Positions 9,636-18,276 of a stretch of 64,000 bases of DNA are shown here, piece by piece (the stretch's first letter is position 1; every line of letters begins with the position of its first letter). The stretch lies in contig NZ_JAUZVY010000001.1 in assembly GCF_030717955.1 (NCBI RefSeq), forward strand, positions 744,001-808,000, given 5' to 3'. Below the pieces are notes generated by a model. The model was not told where the DNA came from. It was given only the letters and a program-made list of their open reading frames with translations, and did not search any database. A program made the translations under genes and the position numbers. Source of the stretch: Alkalimonas delamerensis (lineage in GTDB: Bacteria > Pseudomonadota > Gammaproteobacteria > Enterobacterales > Alteromonadaceae).

Positions 9636-12032
9636 ATGACTGAACAACAGATTGAACGTCGTCATATGCCGGTGTTGGCCCTGCGTGATGTGGTGGTCTA
9701 CCCGCATATGGTGATCCCCTTGTTTGTCGGTCGGGCGAAATCCATCAAGTGCCTGGATGCCGCCATGGACAACGACAAGCAAATTTTTCTGGTGGCACAA
9801 AAAGATGCCAGTCAGGACGATCCGAAAGCAGAAGATCTGTACGAAATTGGTACCGTTGCCACCATTTTGCAGCTGCTAAAACTACCGGATGGTACCGTCA
9901 AAGTGTTGGTGGAAGGCAGCCAACGCGCTCGCCTGCTGGAGTTTACCGAGACCGAGCAAAGTTTTGCTGCTGATATTGAGATGATTGCCTCGGCCGAAGT
10001 AGATAGCCGTGAGCAAGAAGTTTTTCTGCGCTCAGCCATCAATCAGTTTGAAGGCTACATCAAGCTGAATAAAAAGATCCCGCCAGAGGTATTAACGGCC
10101 CTGAGTGGCATCGAAGACGCAGCCCGCTTGGCCGATACCATGGCAGCGCACATGCCGCTTAAAGTCGAAGACAAGCAAAAAGTGCTGGAAATCAGCGATG
10201 TCACGGCGCGTCTTGAATACTTAATGGCGATGATGGAAAGCGAGATCGACATTTTGCAAGTGGAGCGTCGTATTCGTAGCCGCGTCAAAAAGCAAATGGA
10301 GAAAAGCCAGCGTGAGTACTATCTGAATGAGCAGATGAAGGCCATTCAGAAAGAGTTGGGTGAGCTCGAAGATGCGCCGGACGAATTCGAAACCCTGAGC
10401 AACAAGATTGAACAGGCCAAAATGCCGACCGAAGCAGCCGATAAAGCCAAGGCCGAGCTGCAAAAGCTGAAAATGATGTCGCCGATGTCAGCCGAAGCCA
10501 CTGTGGTCCGTAGCTACATCGATTGGCTGAGCAATGTGCCCTGGAAAACCCGCAGCAAGGTGAAGAAAAACCTGGCAGGCGCTGAGCAAATCCTGAATGC
10601 CGATCATTATGGCTTGGAAAAAGTTAAAGAGCGCATCATCGAGTATTTGGCGGTGCAGCAGCGGGTCAACAAACTCAAAGGTCCTATTTTGTGCCTGGTA
10701 GGGCCTCCTGGAGTGGGTAAAACCTCCCTTGGCCAGTCCATCGCCAAAGCCACCGGTCGTAAATACGTACGAATGGCCCTTGGCGGCGTGCGCGATGAAG
10801 CCGAAATTCGTGGCCATCGCCGAACTTACATTGGTTCGATGCCTGGCAAAATCATTCAAAAAATGGCCAAAGTCGGGGTTCGCAACCCACTATTTTTGCT
10901 TGATGAAATCGATAAGATGGCATCGGATTTTCGCGGCGATCCGGCAGCAGCCTTATTGGAAGTGCTGGACCCGGAGCAAAACACCAGCTTCAGCGATCAC
11001 TATCTGGAGGTTGATTACGATCTATCCGATGTGATGTTTGTCGCCACTTCGAACAGCCTGAATATCCCAGCCCCTTTATTGGACCGGATGGAAGTGATTC
11101 GCTTGTCAGGCTATACCGAAGATGAAAAGTTGAACATTGCTAAACAGCATTTGATCAGCAAGCAGATTGGCCGCAATGGCTTAAAGCCACACGAAATTGA
11201 GATTAAAGACGATGCCATCATCGGCATTATCCGTTATTACACCCGTGAAGCAGGCGTACGGAGTCTGGAGCGGGAGATCTCCAAACTCTGCCGTAAGGCG
11301 GTCAAAGAAATTTTGCTGAACAAAGACACCAAAACGGTCGTCATTGAACAAGCCAACCTGGAAAGTTACCTGGGCGTGCAGCGCCACGATTACGGCAAGG
11401 CCGAAGACAACAACCGCATCGGTCAGGTCACTGGCCTTGCCTGGACCGAGGTTGGTGGCGACTTGCTGACCATCGAAGCTGCAGCCGTAGTAGGCAAAGG
11501 CAAGCTAACCTTTACCGGCTCGCTTGGCGATGTGATGAAAGAGTCCATTCAGGCGGCGATGACCGTGGTGCGCAGCCGCGCTGAGCTGCTGCGCATAAAC
11601 GATGACTTTTACGAAACACGGGATATCCATGTGCATGTACCGGAAGGCGCAACGCCGAAGGATGGGCCAAGTGCCGGTATTGGCATGGTGACGGCTCTGG
11701 TCTCCAGCTTAACCGGTAATCCGGTGCGGGCGGATGTTGCTATGACCGGCGAAATTACGCTGCGTGGTGAAGTGTTGCCGATAGGTGGTTTAAAAGAAAA
11801 GCTGTTGGCCGCTCATCGTGGTGGCATTAAGCGGGTAGTGATCCCGCACGATAACCTGCGCGATCTGAAAGAAATTCCGGAAAATGTCAAAGCCGACCTG
11901 GAAATTAAAGCCGTCAAATGGATTGATGAGGTGCTGGAATTGGCGTTGCAAGAGCCTGTCAGCCGTTTTCAGCCGGAGATCCTGCAAAAAAAAGCAGCAA
12001 AAAGCGCAAAAATAGAAAAAAATGCCCATTAA
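9636..12032 (+). CDS. lon: Lon ATP-dependent serine protease
   Basis: Lon is a homohexameric AAA+ protease that removes damaged and short-lived regulatory proteins. The 798-residue chain has the N-terminal LAN substrate-binding domain (beginning PVLALRDVVVYPHM), a coiled-coil region around residues 190-300, an AAA+ module with Walker A GPPGVGKTS near residue 355, and Walker B FLLDEIDKM. The C-terminal peptidase domain carries the catalytic serine in PKDGPSAGIGM near residue 680 and a lysine about 43 residues later in GGLKEKLLAA. A Lys/Ala-rich tail ends the protein. It is flanked by clpX and hupB, as in most gammaproteobacteria. Confidence 0.97.
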   Translation: MTEQQIERRHMPVLALRDVVVYPHMVIPLFVGRAKSIKCLDAAMDNDKQIFLVAQKDASQDDPKAEDLYEIGTVATILQLLKLPDGTVKVLVEGSQRARLLEFTETEQSFAADIEMIASAEVDSREQEVFLRSAINQFEGYIKLNKKIPPEVLTALSGIEDAARLADTMAAHMPLKVEDKQKVLEISDVTARLEYLMAMMESEIDILQVERRIRSRVKKQMEKSQREYYLNEQMKAIQKELGELEDAPDEFETLSNKIEQAKMPTEAADKAKAELQKLKMMSPMSAEATVVRSYIDWLSNVPWKTRSKVKKNLAGAEQILNADHYGLEKVKERIIEYLAVQQRVNKLKGPILCLVGPPGVGKTSLGQSIAKATGRKYVRMALGGVRDEAEIRGHRRTYIGSMPGKIIQKMAKVGVRNPLFLLDEIDKMASDFRGDPAAALLEVLDPEQNTSFSDHYLEVDYDLSDVMFVATSNSLNIPAPLLDRMEVIRLSGYTEDEKLNIAKQHLISKQIGRNGLKPHEIEIKDDAIIGIIRYYTREAGVRSLEREISKLCRKAVKEILLNKDTKTVVIEQANLESYLGVQRHDYGKAEDNNRIGQVTGLAWTEVGGDLLTIEAAAVVGKGKLTFTGSLGDVMKESIQAAMTVVRSRAELLRINDDFYETRDIHVHVPEGATPKDGPSAGIGMVTALVSSLTGNPVRADVAMTGEITLRGEVLPIGGLKEKLLAAHRGGIKRVVIPHDNLRDLKEIPENVKADLEIKAVKWIDEVLELALQEPVSRFQPEILQKKAAKSAKIEKNAH

Positions 12033-12076
12033 AGGCTTTTCATTCTCTATGGCTGTGCTAACTTAAGGAAAGTTCT

Positions 12077-12101
12077 CCAGCCCTTATTGGATAAGGGCTG
12101 G
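12077..12101 (+). other. Hairpin downstream of lon
   Basis: A perfect 11-bp inverted repeat (12077-12087 with 12091-12101, TGG loop) lies 45 bp after the lon stop. No T tract follows, so it is either a weak terminator or an mRNA 3'-end stabiliser. Confidence 0.5.
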
Positions 12102-12142
12102 GGCTCAAAGTGGAAAAATAGTTGTAGGATGCTCTCTTCTGC

Positions 12143-12171
12143 TTGCAAGCGCTCTGAATGCTTGTTATAAC
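12143..12171 (+). promoter_or_regulatory. Candidate promoter of hupB
   Basis: TTGCAA at 12143-12148 and TATAAC at 12166-12171 have a 17-bp spacer. The pair sits about 70 bp upstream of the hupB start, allowing independent expression of the abundant HU protein. Confidence 0.55.
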
Positions 12172-12240
12172 ATGGGCGCGTACTTACAACATCAATACGT
12201 GTAGTTGTTGAAAACAATAACAATTGAAGGGGATGATATT

Positions 12241-12513
12241 GTGAACAAGTCTCAACTTATCGACAAAATTGCTGCCGGTGCTGAGCTGTCTAAAGCGGAT
12301 GCTGGTCGTGCACTGGATGCTTTCATTGGTGCCGTGACGGATGCATTGAAAGAAGGCGATTCTGTTGCTCTGGTAGGTTTTGGTACTTACTCTGTTCGTG
12401 AGCGTGCTGCCCGTACCGGCCGTAACCCACAAACCGGTGCTACTATCCAGATCGCTTCAGCGAAAATTCCTTCATTCAAGCCAGGCAAAGCGTTAAAAGA
12501 CGCTGTCAACTAA
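12241..12513 (+). CDS. hupB: DNA-binding protein HU-beta
   Basis: HU is a small histone-like protein that bends and compacts DNA. The 90-residue product starts with NKSQLIDKIA, as HU-beta proteins do. It carries the conserved GFGTYSVRERAARTGRNPQT DNA-binding arm and ends in KALKDAVN. The start is the GTG at 12241, preceded by AAGGGGA at 12227-12233. An in-frame TTG at 12205 would add 12 residues that HU lacks. The lon-hupB-ppiD order is conserved. A terminator lies downstream. Confidence 0.96.
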   Translation: MNKSQLIDKIAAGAELSKADAGRALDAFIGAVTDALKEGDSVALVGFGTYSVRERAARTGRNPQTGATIQIASAKIPSFKPGKALKDAVN

Positions 12514-12637
12514 GAATGAAACTTGCCCGGCGCGCCGGGTAACTCAGCCACGCAGCAGCAGCTCCGCCATTATTGCACAGCTCTAGTGTCACGGTTCCGC
12601 TCTTTGACCAGCTCTGCTACGAAGGCTTCTATCAGAA

Positions 12638-12667
12638 AGGCGCATCTGTTAAGATGCGCTTTTTTTA
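12638..12667 (+). terminator. Rho-independent terminator of hupB
   Basis: GCGCATCT (12640-12647) pairs with AGATGCGC (12652-12659) around a GTTA loop, followed by seven T residues. The 120 bases between hupB and this hairpin hold a 14-bp perfect palindrome at 12528-12541, but no gene was recognised. Confidence 0.85.
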
Positions 12668-12700
12668 TAATGTTGCGTAGCAAACAGAGATAAAGGCACG

Positions 12701-14617
12701 ATGTTAGAGAAAATCAGAGAAGGTTCACAAGGGCTAACCGCCAAGATTATTCTGGGCTTGATAATCGTGACATTCGCCTTAGCGGGTGTAGGGGGCTATC
12801 TGGGTTCCAGTCAGGAAACGCCGGCGGCTGAAGTCAATGGTGAAGGCGTTTCCCGCGCTGCCCTGGAGCAGGCGTATCAGAATGAGCGGGCACGGATGGA
12901 ACAGCAGTTTGGCGAGATGTTCGAGCTGCTGGCATCCGATCCAAGCTACATGGCTGGTTTTCGCGCAGATGTACTTGAGCGTTTAATCGATGAAACCCTG
13001 CAAAAGCAATATGCGAAGAAGCTGGGCTTACGCATCAGCGATGAGGCCATTCGCCAAGTGATCCGCACCTTACCTGAGTTTCAGGTCGGTGGTGTCTTTA
13101 ACAATGATCGCTACCTTGCTTTGCTGCGTCAGGCAGGTTTGCAAACCGGCGAATTTCGTGAAATGTTGCGCGAGCAGATGATGCGCCAACAATTGATTCA
13201 AGGCCTGATTCTCTCTGAGTTTGCAACGCCGAATGAGTTGCAGCGTCTGATGACCTTGCAGCAGCAAAGTCGGGATATTCAGTTCGTCAAATTCTCAGCA
13301 GAGCAGTTTAGTGACCAAGTCGAGGTCACCGATGCCAAAATTGAGCAGTATTATTACGATCAACTGGCACGCTTTGAAACTGAAGAAAAAGTCGCAGTCG
13401 AATTTATTGAGCTTTCGATTGAGCAAATTGCGAAAGACATCGCCGTATCAGAAGCCGAGGCGAAGGCTTTTTACCAAGCCAACTTGGCACTGTACAGCAC
13501 ACAAGAGCGCCGTCAGGTCGCTCACATTTTGCTTGAGAGCATGGGAGCGGACAGTGAACTTGAAGCTCGGGCTCAAAGCATTTTGGCCGAGCTTGAGGCC
13601 GGAGCCGATTTTGCTGAAGTTGCTGCCAGAGAGTCGGATGACACCTTTTCCGCAGCCGAGGGTGGTGTACTGCCTTGGTTAAACCGGGGAGATATGGAAG
13701 CCGCTTTTGAAGAGGCAGCCTTTGCTTTGTCTGAAGAAGGCGCATTAAGTGGTGTGGTGCAAACCAGCTTTGGTTATCACATTATCAAATTGCACCGTTT
13801 TGAGCCTACGGTAGCACGTGACTTTGCTGAGGTTCAGGGTGAAATCGTCCAGGCATTGCAACAAGAGCAAGCCTACGATCGTTTCTTCGAACTGCAACAA
13901 TTATTGGCCGATGTCAGCTTTGACGTACCGGACAACTTGCAAGAAGCTGCCGATATGACACAGTTGCCATTGCGTAGCCAGGCCTTGTTTTCGCGCCAGG
14001 AAGCCGCCGCGCCACTGAATCATCCGCAAGTGCTGCAGCGACTGTTTAATTTGCGCTTTATTGGTGAAGGCCTGAACAGTGAACCGATCGAAGTGGGTGC
14101 TCAGCATCTGATTGTGGCTCGGGTGACCGACCATCAGCCAGCCCGCACGCAGTCTCTGGATGAGGTGCGTGATCAGGTGGTCGCAGGGGTGCGGCAACAG
14201 CTAAGCTCAGAGTTGGCTCGCCAGCAAGCTGCAGCTGTGTTGGCGGCATTTCAGCAAGAAGGTGACTTTACCTCTGCGGTCATGGCTGTAGGACTTGAGC
14301 CACAGTTTGCCAGCGACACCTCGCGTTTTGGCGGCAGTCTGGATGCTGAAGTTCGCGCGAAAGCTTTCGCCTTGCCACGTCCGTCCGAAAATCAGCCTGC
14401 AACAGCCGATTTGGTTGAGCTAATGAATGGCGACATGGCGCTGGTCGCTGTCACTGCGGTGCGTGATGTGGAAGTCACTGAACTGCCAGAGGTGGAAGAT
14501 CTGGAGCGTTTTGCCAATCAGCAAGCGCAGCAGTCGTACGAAGCCATGTTAGCGGCGCTAAAAGCCAGTGCAAAAATCCGTCGCCCTCGATTGGAAGCTC
14601 CTGAAGAGAGCTTTTAA
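12701..14617 (+). CDS. ppiD: Periplasmic folding chaperone PpiD, inner-membrane anchored
   Basis: PpiD is a SurA-related chaperone tethered to the inner membrane near the Sec translocon, helping newly exported proteins fold. The 638-residue product begins with a short cytoplasmic tail and one membrane segment at about residues 14-34 (IILGLIIVTFALAGVGGYLG). A SurA_N-like helical domain follows, then a parvulin-type PPIC domain around residues 265-355 (RRQVAHILLES to GYHIIKLHRF). The long acidic C-terminal region is rich in Gln and Glu. Length matches E. coli PpiD (623). It is monocistronic, between two terminators. Confidence 0.94.
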   Translation: MLEKIREGSQGLTAKIILGLIIVTFALAGVGGYLGSSQETPAAEVNGEGVSRAALEQAYQNERARMEQQFGEMFELLASDPSYMAGFRADVLERLIDETLQKQYAKKLGLRISDEAIRQVIRTLPEFQVGGVFNNDRYLALLRQAGLQTGEFREMLREQMMRQQLIQGLILSEFATPNELQRLMTLQQQSRDIQFVKFSAEQFSDQVEVTDAKIEQYYYDQLARFETEEKVAVEFIELSIEQIAKDIAVSEAEAKAFYQANLALYSTQERRQVAHILLESMGADSELEARAQSILAELEAGADFAEVAARESDDTFSAAEGGVLPWLNRGDMEAAFEEAAFALSEEGALSGVVQTSFGYHIIKLHRFEPTVARDFAEVQGEIVQALQQEQAYDRFFELQQLLADVSFDVPDNLQEAADMTQLPLRSQALFSRQEAAAPLNHPQVLQRLFNLRFIGEGLNSEPIEVGAQHLIVARVTDHQPARTQSLDEVRDQVVAGVRQQLSSELARQQAAAVLAAFQQEGDFTSAVMAVGLEPQFASDTSRFGGSLDAEVRAKAFALPRPSENQPATADLVELMNGDMALVAVTAVRDVEVTELPEVEDLERFANQQAQQSYEAMLAALKASAKIRRPRLEAPEESF

Positions 14618-14644
14618 GCCCGGACTAAATGGCTACAAGTGAAT

Positions 14645-14679
14645 AAAAAAATCCCCCGCACTCTGCGGGGGATTTTTTT
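14645..14679. terminator. Bidirectional terminator between ppiD and metK
   Basis: A perfect 16-bp stem, seven A residues then TCCCCCGCA at 14645-14660 and its complement ending in seven T residues at 14664-14679, closes a 3-nt loop. It can end ppiD on the plus strand and metK on the minus strand. Confidence 0.92.
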
Positions 14680-14687
14680 GGGGAAGC

Positions 14688-15836
14688 TTACTTGGCGTAT
14701 TGACGCAGCGCTTCTGCTTTGTTGGTTTGTTCCCACGGGAACTCATCCCGGCCAAAATGGCCATAAGCAGCCGTTGGCAGATAGATGGGGCGTTCCAGTT
14801 GCAGCATCTCAATGAGTCCGTACGGACGCAAATCAAAGTGCTCGCGGATTAAACCAATCAGTTGGCTTTCTTCCAGCTTGCTGGTGCCAAAGGTTTCGAC
14901 GCTAATCGAAGTCGGCTCAGCTACACCAATGGCATAGGATACCTGGATCTCACAACGCTCAGCCAAGCCTGCCGCCACAATGTTTTTCGCAACATAGCGA
15001 GCGGCATAAGCAGCAGAGCGATCCACTTTTGATGGATCTTTACCAGAGAAAGCACCACCACCATGGCGAGCCATGCCGCCATAAGTATCAACAATGATTT
15101 TACGACCAGTCAGACCGCAGTCGCCCATTGGCCCACCAATGACAAAGCGGCCGGTCGGGTTGATGAAAAACTTGGTTTGGCTGTTCAACCATTCAGCCGG
15201 AAGTACCGGCTTGATGATTTCTTCCATCACTGCTTCACGCAGATCGTCCGTGCTGATGGTATCGCAATGTTGAGTCGACAAAACCACCGCATCGATGCCG
15301 ACAGGCTTGCCGTTCTCGTAGATAAAGCTTAACTGCGACTTGGCATCCGGCCGCAACCAAGGCAGGGTGCCGTTTTTACGCACCTCCGCCTGGCGCTGAA
15401 CCAAACGATGCGAGTAGGTAATAGGGGCAGGCATCAGCACATCGGTTTCGTTGCTGGCATAGCCAAACATCAAGCCCTGATCACCAGCGCCTTGTTCTTT
15501 CGGATCGGTTTTATCGACACCCTGATTGATATCCGGTGATTGTTTGCCGATGGCATTAAGCACAGCACAGGAGTCAGCATCAAAGCCCATGTCGGAGTGC
15601 ACATAGCCAATTTCACGAACAGTTTTACGGGTCAGCTCTTCGATATCAACCCAGGCGCTGGTGCTGATTTCACCACCGACCAACACCATACCGGTCTTTA
15701 CAAAGGTTTCGCAGGCAACCCGGGCTTTCGGGTCTTGCGCAAGAATGGCATCCAGCACCGCATCAGAGATCTGATCAGCAATTTTATCCGGATGTCCTTC
15801 AGAGACGGATTCAGAAGTGAAGATATGTTGTGCCAT
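14688..15836 (-). CDS. metK: S-adenosylmethionine synthetase
   Basis: MetK makes S-adenosylmethionine from methionine and ATP. The 382-residue product starts MAQHIFTSESVSEGHPDK and has the family signatures GAGDQGLMFGYA near residue 117 and GGGAFSGKDPSKVDRS near residue 255. The start is the ATG complementary to 15834-15836, since the sequence upstream in the same frame has no homology. A GGTGGA site lies about 10 bp before it. The gene is divergent from tkt. The shared 364-bp spacer has MetJ-like and CRP-like sites, suggesting methionine repression. Confidence 0.97.
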   Translation of the reverse strand: MAQHIFTSESVSEGHPDKIADQISDAVLDAILAQDPKARVACETFVKTGMVLVGGEISTSAWVDIEELTRKTVREIGYVHSDMGFDADSCAVLNAIGKQSPDINQGVDKTDPKEQGAGDQGLMFGYASNETDVLMPAPITYSHRLVQRQAEVRKNGTLPWLRPDAKSQLSFIYENGKPVGIDAVVLSTQHCDTISTDDLREAVMEEIIKPVLPAEWLNSQTKFFINPTGRFVIGGPMGDCGLTGRKIIVDTYGGMARHGGGAFSGKDPSKVDRSAAYAARYVAKNIVAAGLAERCEIQVSYAIGVAEPTSISVETFGTSKLEESQLIGLIREHFDLRPYGLIEMLQLERPIYLPTAAYGHFGRDEFPWEQTNKAEALRQYAK

Positions 15837-15925
15837 GGGCCAGTTATCCACCAAAAATGTTAAAATAAAATACCCCCGCGGCAAAGGCATTCGCCAGTGC
15901 GGGTTCCGTGTTATAGCGCTATTTT

Positions 15926-15941
15926 AGTGAAATCGATCACA
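15926..15941 (-). promoter_or_regulatory. CRP-like site upstream of metK
   Basis: The minus strand reads TGTGATCGATTTCACT: the half-sites TGTGA and TCACT are separated by six bases, matching the CRP consensus (TGTGA-N6-TCACA) at 9 of 10 positions. It lies about 90 bp before the metK start. Function is inferred from the motif only. Confidence 0.4.
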
Positions 15942-15957
15942 GTTGGCTAGAAAAAGT

Positions 15958-15973
15958 TGACGGCCAGACGTCT
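15958..15973. promoter_or_regulatory. MetJ operator (met box pair)
   Basis: AGACGTCT at 15966-15973 is a perfect met box. The adjacent in-phase 8-mer TGACGGCC at 15958-15965 matches 5 of 8, giving a two-box MetJ operator. MetJ with S-adenosylmethionine represses metK in gammaproteobacteria, so the site fits the gene. At about 125 bp from the start codon it is somewhat distant. Confidence 0.5.
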
Positions 15974-16200
15974 TTGACGCTGTGCTGCTTGGTGTTTCAA
16001 AGCTGTGACGTTGCGGTCTCGCTCGGGTTTTCTGTGGCGTTGACTATTTAAATTTGCCATTACCCGATGGCTGGGCGAAAATAGCCGGCAAAATCGGGGC
16101 GCCAAGACCCTGATGCCATACTCACGGTATAACAGCAAGTATCAGAGCCGGGTCCGGACCGGGCTCATGACAGTTTTTTACCCACTACCCAGGAGTTAGC

Positions 16201-18201
16201 ATGCCTTCTCGTAAACAACTCGCCAATGCCATTCGTGCGCTTAGCATGGATGCCGTTCAAAAAGCCAATTCAGGTCATCCAGGCGCCCCTATGGGCATGG
16301 CGGATATCGCTGAGGTGCTTTGGCGTGATTTCCTCAAGCACAACCCGCAGAACCCGAACTGGGCGGATCGCGATCGCTTTGTGCTGTCGAACGGACATGG
16401 CTCTATGCTGCTCTACTCGCTGTTGCACTTATCAGGCTATGAGCTCGGCATTGACGATTTAAAACAGTTTCGTCAATTGCACTCCAAAACGCCAGGGCAT
16501 CCTGAATATGGCTATGCGCCCGGTGTTGAAACCACCACAGGCCCTCTGGGGCAGGGCATTACCAATGCGGTCGGTATGGCCGTTGCAGAAAAGTCCCTCG
16601 CAGCCCAGTTTAACCGACCGGGCCATGCCATTGTCGATCATTTCACCTACGTCTTTTTGGGCGATGGCTGCCTGATGGAAGGCATTTCGCACGAAGCCTG
16701 TTCGCTGGCGGGCACTCTGGGCCTTGGCAAATTGATAGCGTTCTGGGATGACAATGGTATTTCCATCGATGGCGAAGTCGAAGGCTGGTTCACCGATGAT
16801 ACACCGGCACGCTTTAAAGCCTACGGCTGGCAAGTCATTGAGTCGGTGGATGGCCATGATGCTGAGGCGGTAAAAGCAGCCATCGAGCAGGCCCAGGCCG
16901 AAACCGGCAAGCCAACACTGATTTGCTGCAAAACGGTCATTGGCTACGGTGCTCCGAATAAAGGCGGCAGCCATGATTGCCATGGTGCGCCACTGGGCGA
17001 TGCCGAAATTGCGGCCAGTCGCGAGTTTTTGCAGTGGCCCCATGCACCTTTTGAGATCCCAGCGGATATTTATGCCGAGTGGGATGGCAAAGCAAAAGGC
17101 CAAAGCGCAGAGCAAAGCTGGCAGCAAAAGCTGGCAGCCTACCGCGCAGCCTATCCGGAACTGGCTGCTGAGTTTGAGCGCCGCAGCAAAGGCGAACTGC
17201 CGGCCAACTGGGCAAGCGACAGCGCTGCTTACATTGCACAGTTGCAAGCCAACCCCGCCAACATCGCCACCCGTAAAGCATCGCAGAATGCGCTCAATGC
17301 CTTTGGTCCGCTATTGCCTGAGTTTATGGGAGGCTCGGCCGACTTGGCAGGCTCCAACCTGACCATCTGGTCCGGCTCTAAGCCACTGACGCACAGCGAC
17401 GCCAGTGGCAATTACATTTACTACGGCGTGCGTGAGTTTGGCATGTCGGCCATGATGAATGGTATAGCGCTGCACGGCGGCTTTGTGCCTTACGGTGCCA
17501 CCTTCCTGATGTTTATGGAGTACGCCCGCAATGCAGTGCGGATGGCGGCTTTGATGAAGCAGCGGGTTATTTTTGTCTATACCCACGACTCCATTGGGTT
17601 GGGCGAAGATGGGCCAACCCATCAACCGGTCGAGCAGCTGACAGCACTGCGCGCCACCCCCAACCTGATGAACTGGCGCCCATGCGATCAGGTCGAGTCG
17701 GCGGTGGCCTGGCAAGCGGCGATTGAGCGTACCGAAGGCCCGAGCAGCCTGATCTTTACCCGTCAGGGCTTACCACAGCAAGAGCGCAACGCCGAGCAAT
17801 TGGCCGGCATTCGCCGGGGCGGCTATGTACTGTTGGACTGCGACGGTACCCCGGAGCTGATTTTAATCGCCACCGGCTCGGAAGTGCAGTTGGCGATGAG
17901 TGCTGCCGCTCAGTTGCAGCAAGAAGGCCGTAAAGTTCGTGTGGTGTCGATGCCATCGACCGATGTGTTTGATGCACAGGATGCCAGTTACCGAGAGCAG
18001 GTACTGCCAGCGGCTGTCAGCCGTCGTGTCGCGGTCGAAGCCGGCAGCAAAGACGGCTGGTACAAGTACGTCGGCCTGAATGGCCGTATTATCGGTATGG
18101 ATACTTTTGGTGAGTCAGCGCCAGCCGATCAGCTGTTCGCACACTTTGGCATCACCAGCGACCAGGTGCTGGCAGCTGCCCGTGAGCTGCTCAGTCAATA
18201 A
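16201..18201 (+). CDS. tkt: Transketolase
   Basis: Transketolase moves two-carbon units between sugar phosphates in the pentose phosphate pathway, using thiamine diphosphate and Mg. The 666-residue protein has the N-terminal SGHPGAPMGMAD signature, the cofactor motif GDGCLMEGISHE near residue 155, and the pyrimidine-domain region YTHDSIGLGEDGPTHQPVEQ near residue 465. AGGAG lies just upstream of the ATG. It is followed by a terminator, then epd-pgk-fba, the arrangement conserved in gammaproteobacteria. Erythrose 4-phosphate made by this enzyme is the substrate of Epd. Confidence 0.97.
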   Translation: MPSRKQLANAIRALSMDAVQKANSGHPGAPMGMADIAEVLWRDFLKHNPQNPNWADRDRFVLSNGHGSMLLYSLLHLSGYELGIDDLKQFRQLHSKTPGHPEYGYAPGVETTTGPLGQGITNAVGMAVAEKSLAAQFNRPGHAIVDHFTYVFLGDGCLMEGISHEACSLAGTLGLGKLIAFWDDNGISIDGEVEGWFTDDTPARFKAYGWQVIESVDGHDAEAVKAAIEQAQAETGKPTLICCKTVIGYGAPNKGGSHDCHGAPLGDAEIAASREFLQWPHAPFEIPADIYAEWDGKAKGQSAEQSWQQKLAAYRAAYPELAAEFERRSKGELPANWASDSAAYIAQLQANPANIATRKASQNALNAFGPLLPEFMGGSADLAGSNLTIWSGSKPLTHSDASGNYIYYGVREFGMSAMMNGIALHGGFVPYGATFLMFMEYARNAVRMAALMKQRVIFVYTHDSIGLGEDGPTHQPVEQLTALRATPNLMNWRPCDQVESAVAWQAAIERTEGPSSLIFTRQGLPQQERNAEQLAGIRRGGYVLLDCDGTPELILIATGSEVQLAMSAAAQLQQEGRKVRVVSMPSTDVFDAQDASYREQVLPAAVSRRVAVEAGSKDGWYKYVGLNGRIIGMDTFGESAPADQLFAHFGITSDQVLAAARELLSQ

Positions 18202-18211
18202 CATCAAAAAG

Positions 18212-18238
18212 AAAGGACAGCCAATGCTGTCCTTTTTT
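18212..18238 (+). terminator. Rho-independent terminator of tkt
   Basis: AAAGGACAGC (18212-18221) pairs with GCTGTCCTTT (18226-18235) around a CAAT loop and continues into T residues, 10 bp after the tkt stop. Confidence 0.85.
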
Positions 18239-18276
18239 AAACTGCTGCTTGCAGTCTTGGGAGTAAATAAACACCG

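Larger units (their letters stand above)
15837..16200. other. Divergent metK/tkt intergenic region (364 bp)
   Basis: No credible gene was found here. It holds a CRP-like palindrome at 15926-15941, a perfect 8-bp met box at 15966-15973, and two TTGACG hexamers (15957-15962 and 15974-15979) on the plus strand flanking the met box. A minus-strand TATAAC (15910-15915) could be a metK -10 element and a plus-strand TATAAC (16128-16133) a tkt -10 element. Neither has a convincing -35 partner. AGGAG just before 16201 is the tkt ribosome site. Confidence 0.55.

Noticed and set aside
12205..12240. TTG start adding 12 residues to HU-beta
   Set aside because: HU-beta starts at NKSQLIDK; the GTG at 12241 has a good ribosome site.
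15837..15890. Longer metK start 18 codons upstream
   Set aside because: The added residues have no homology and the MAQHIFTSES start with a ribosome site fits the family.
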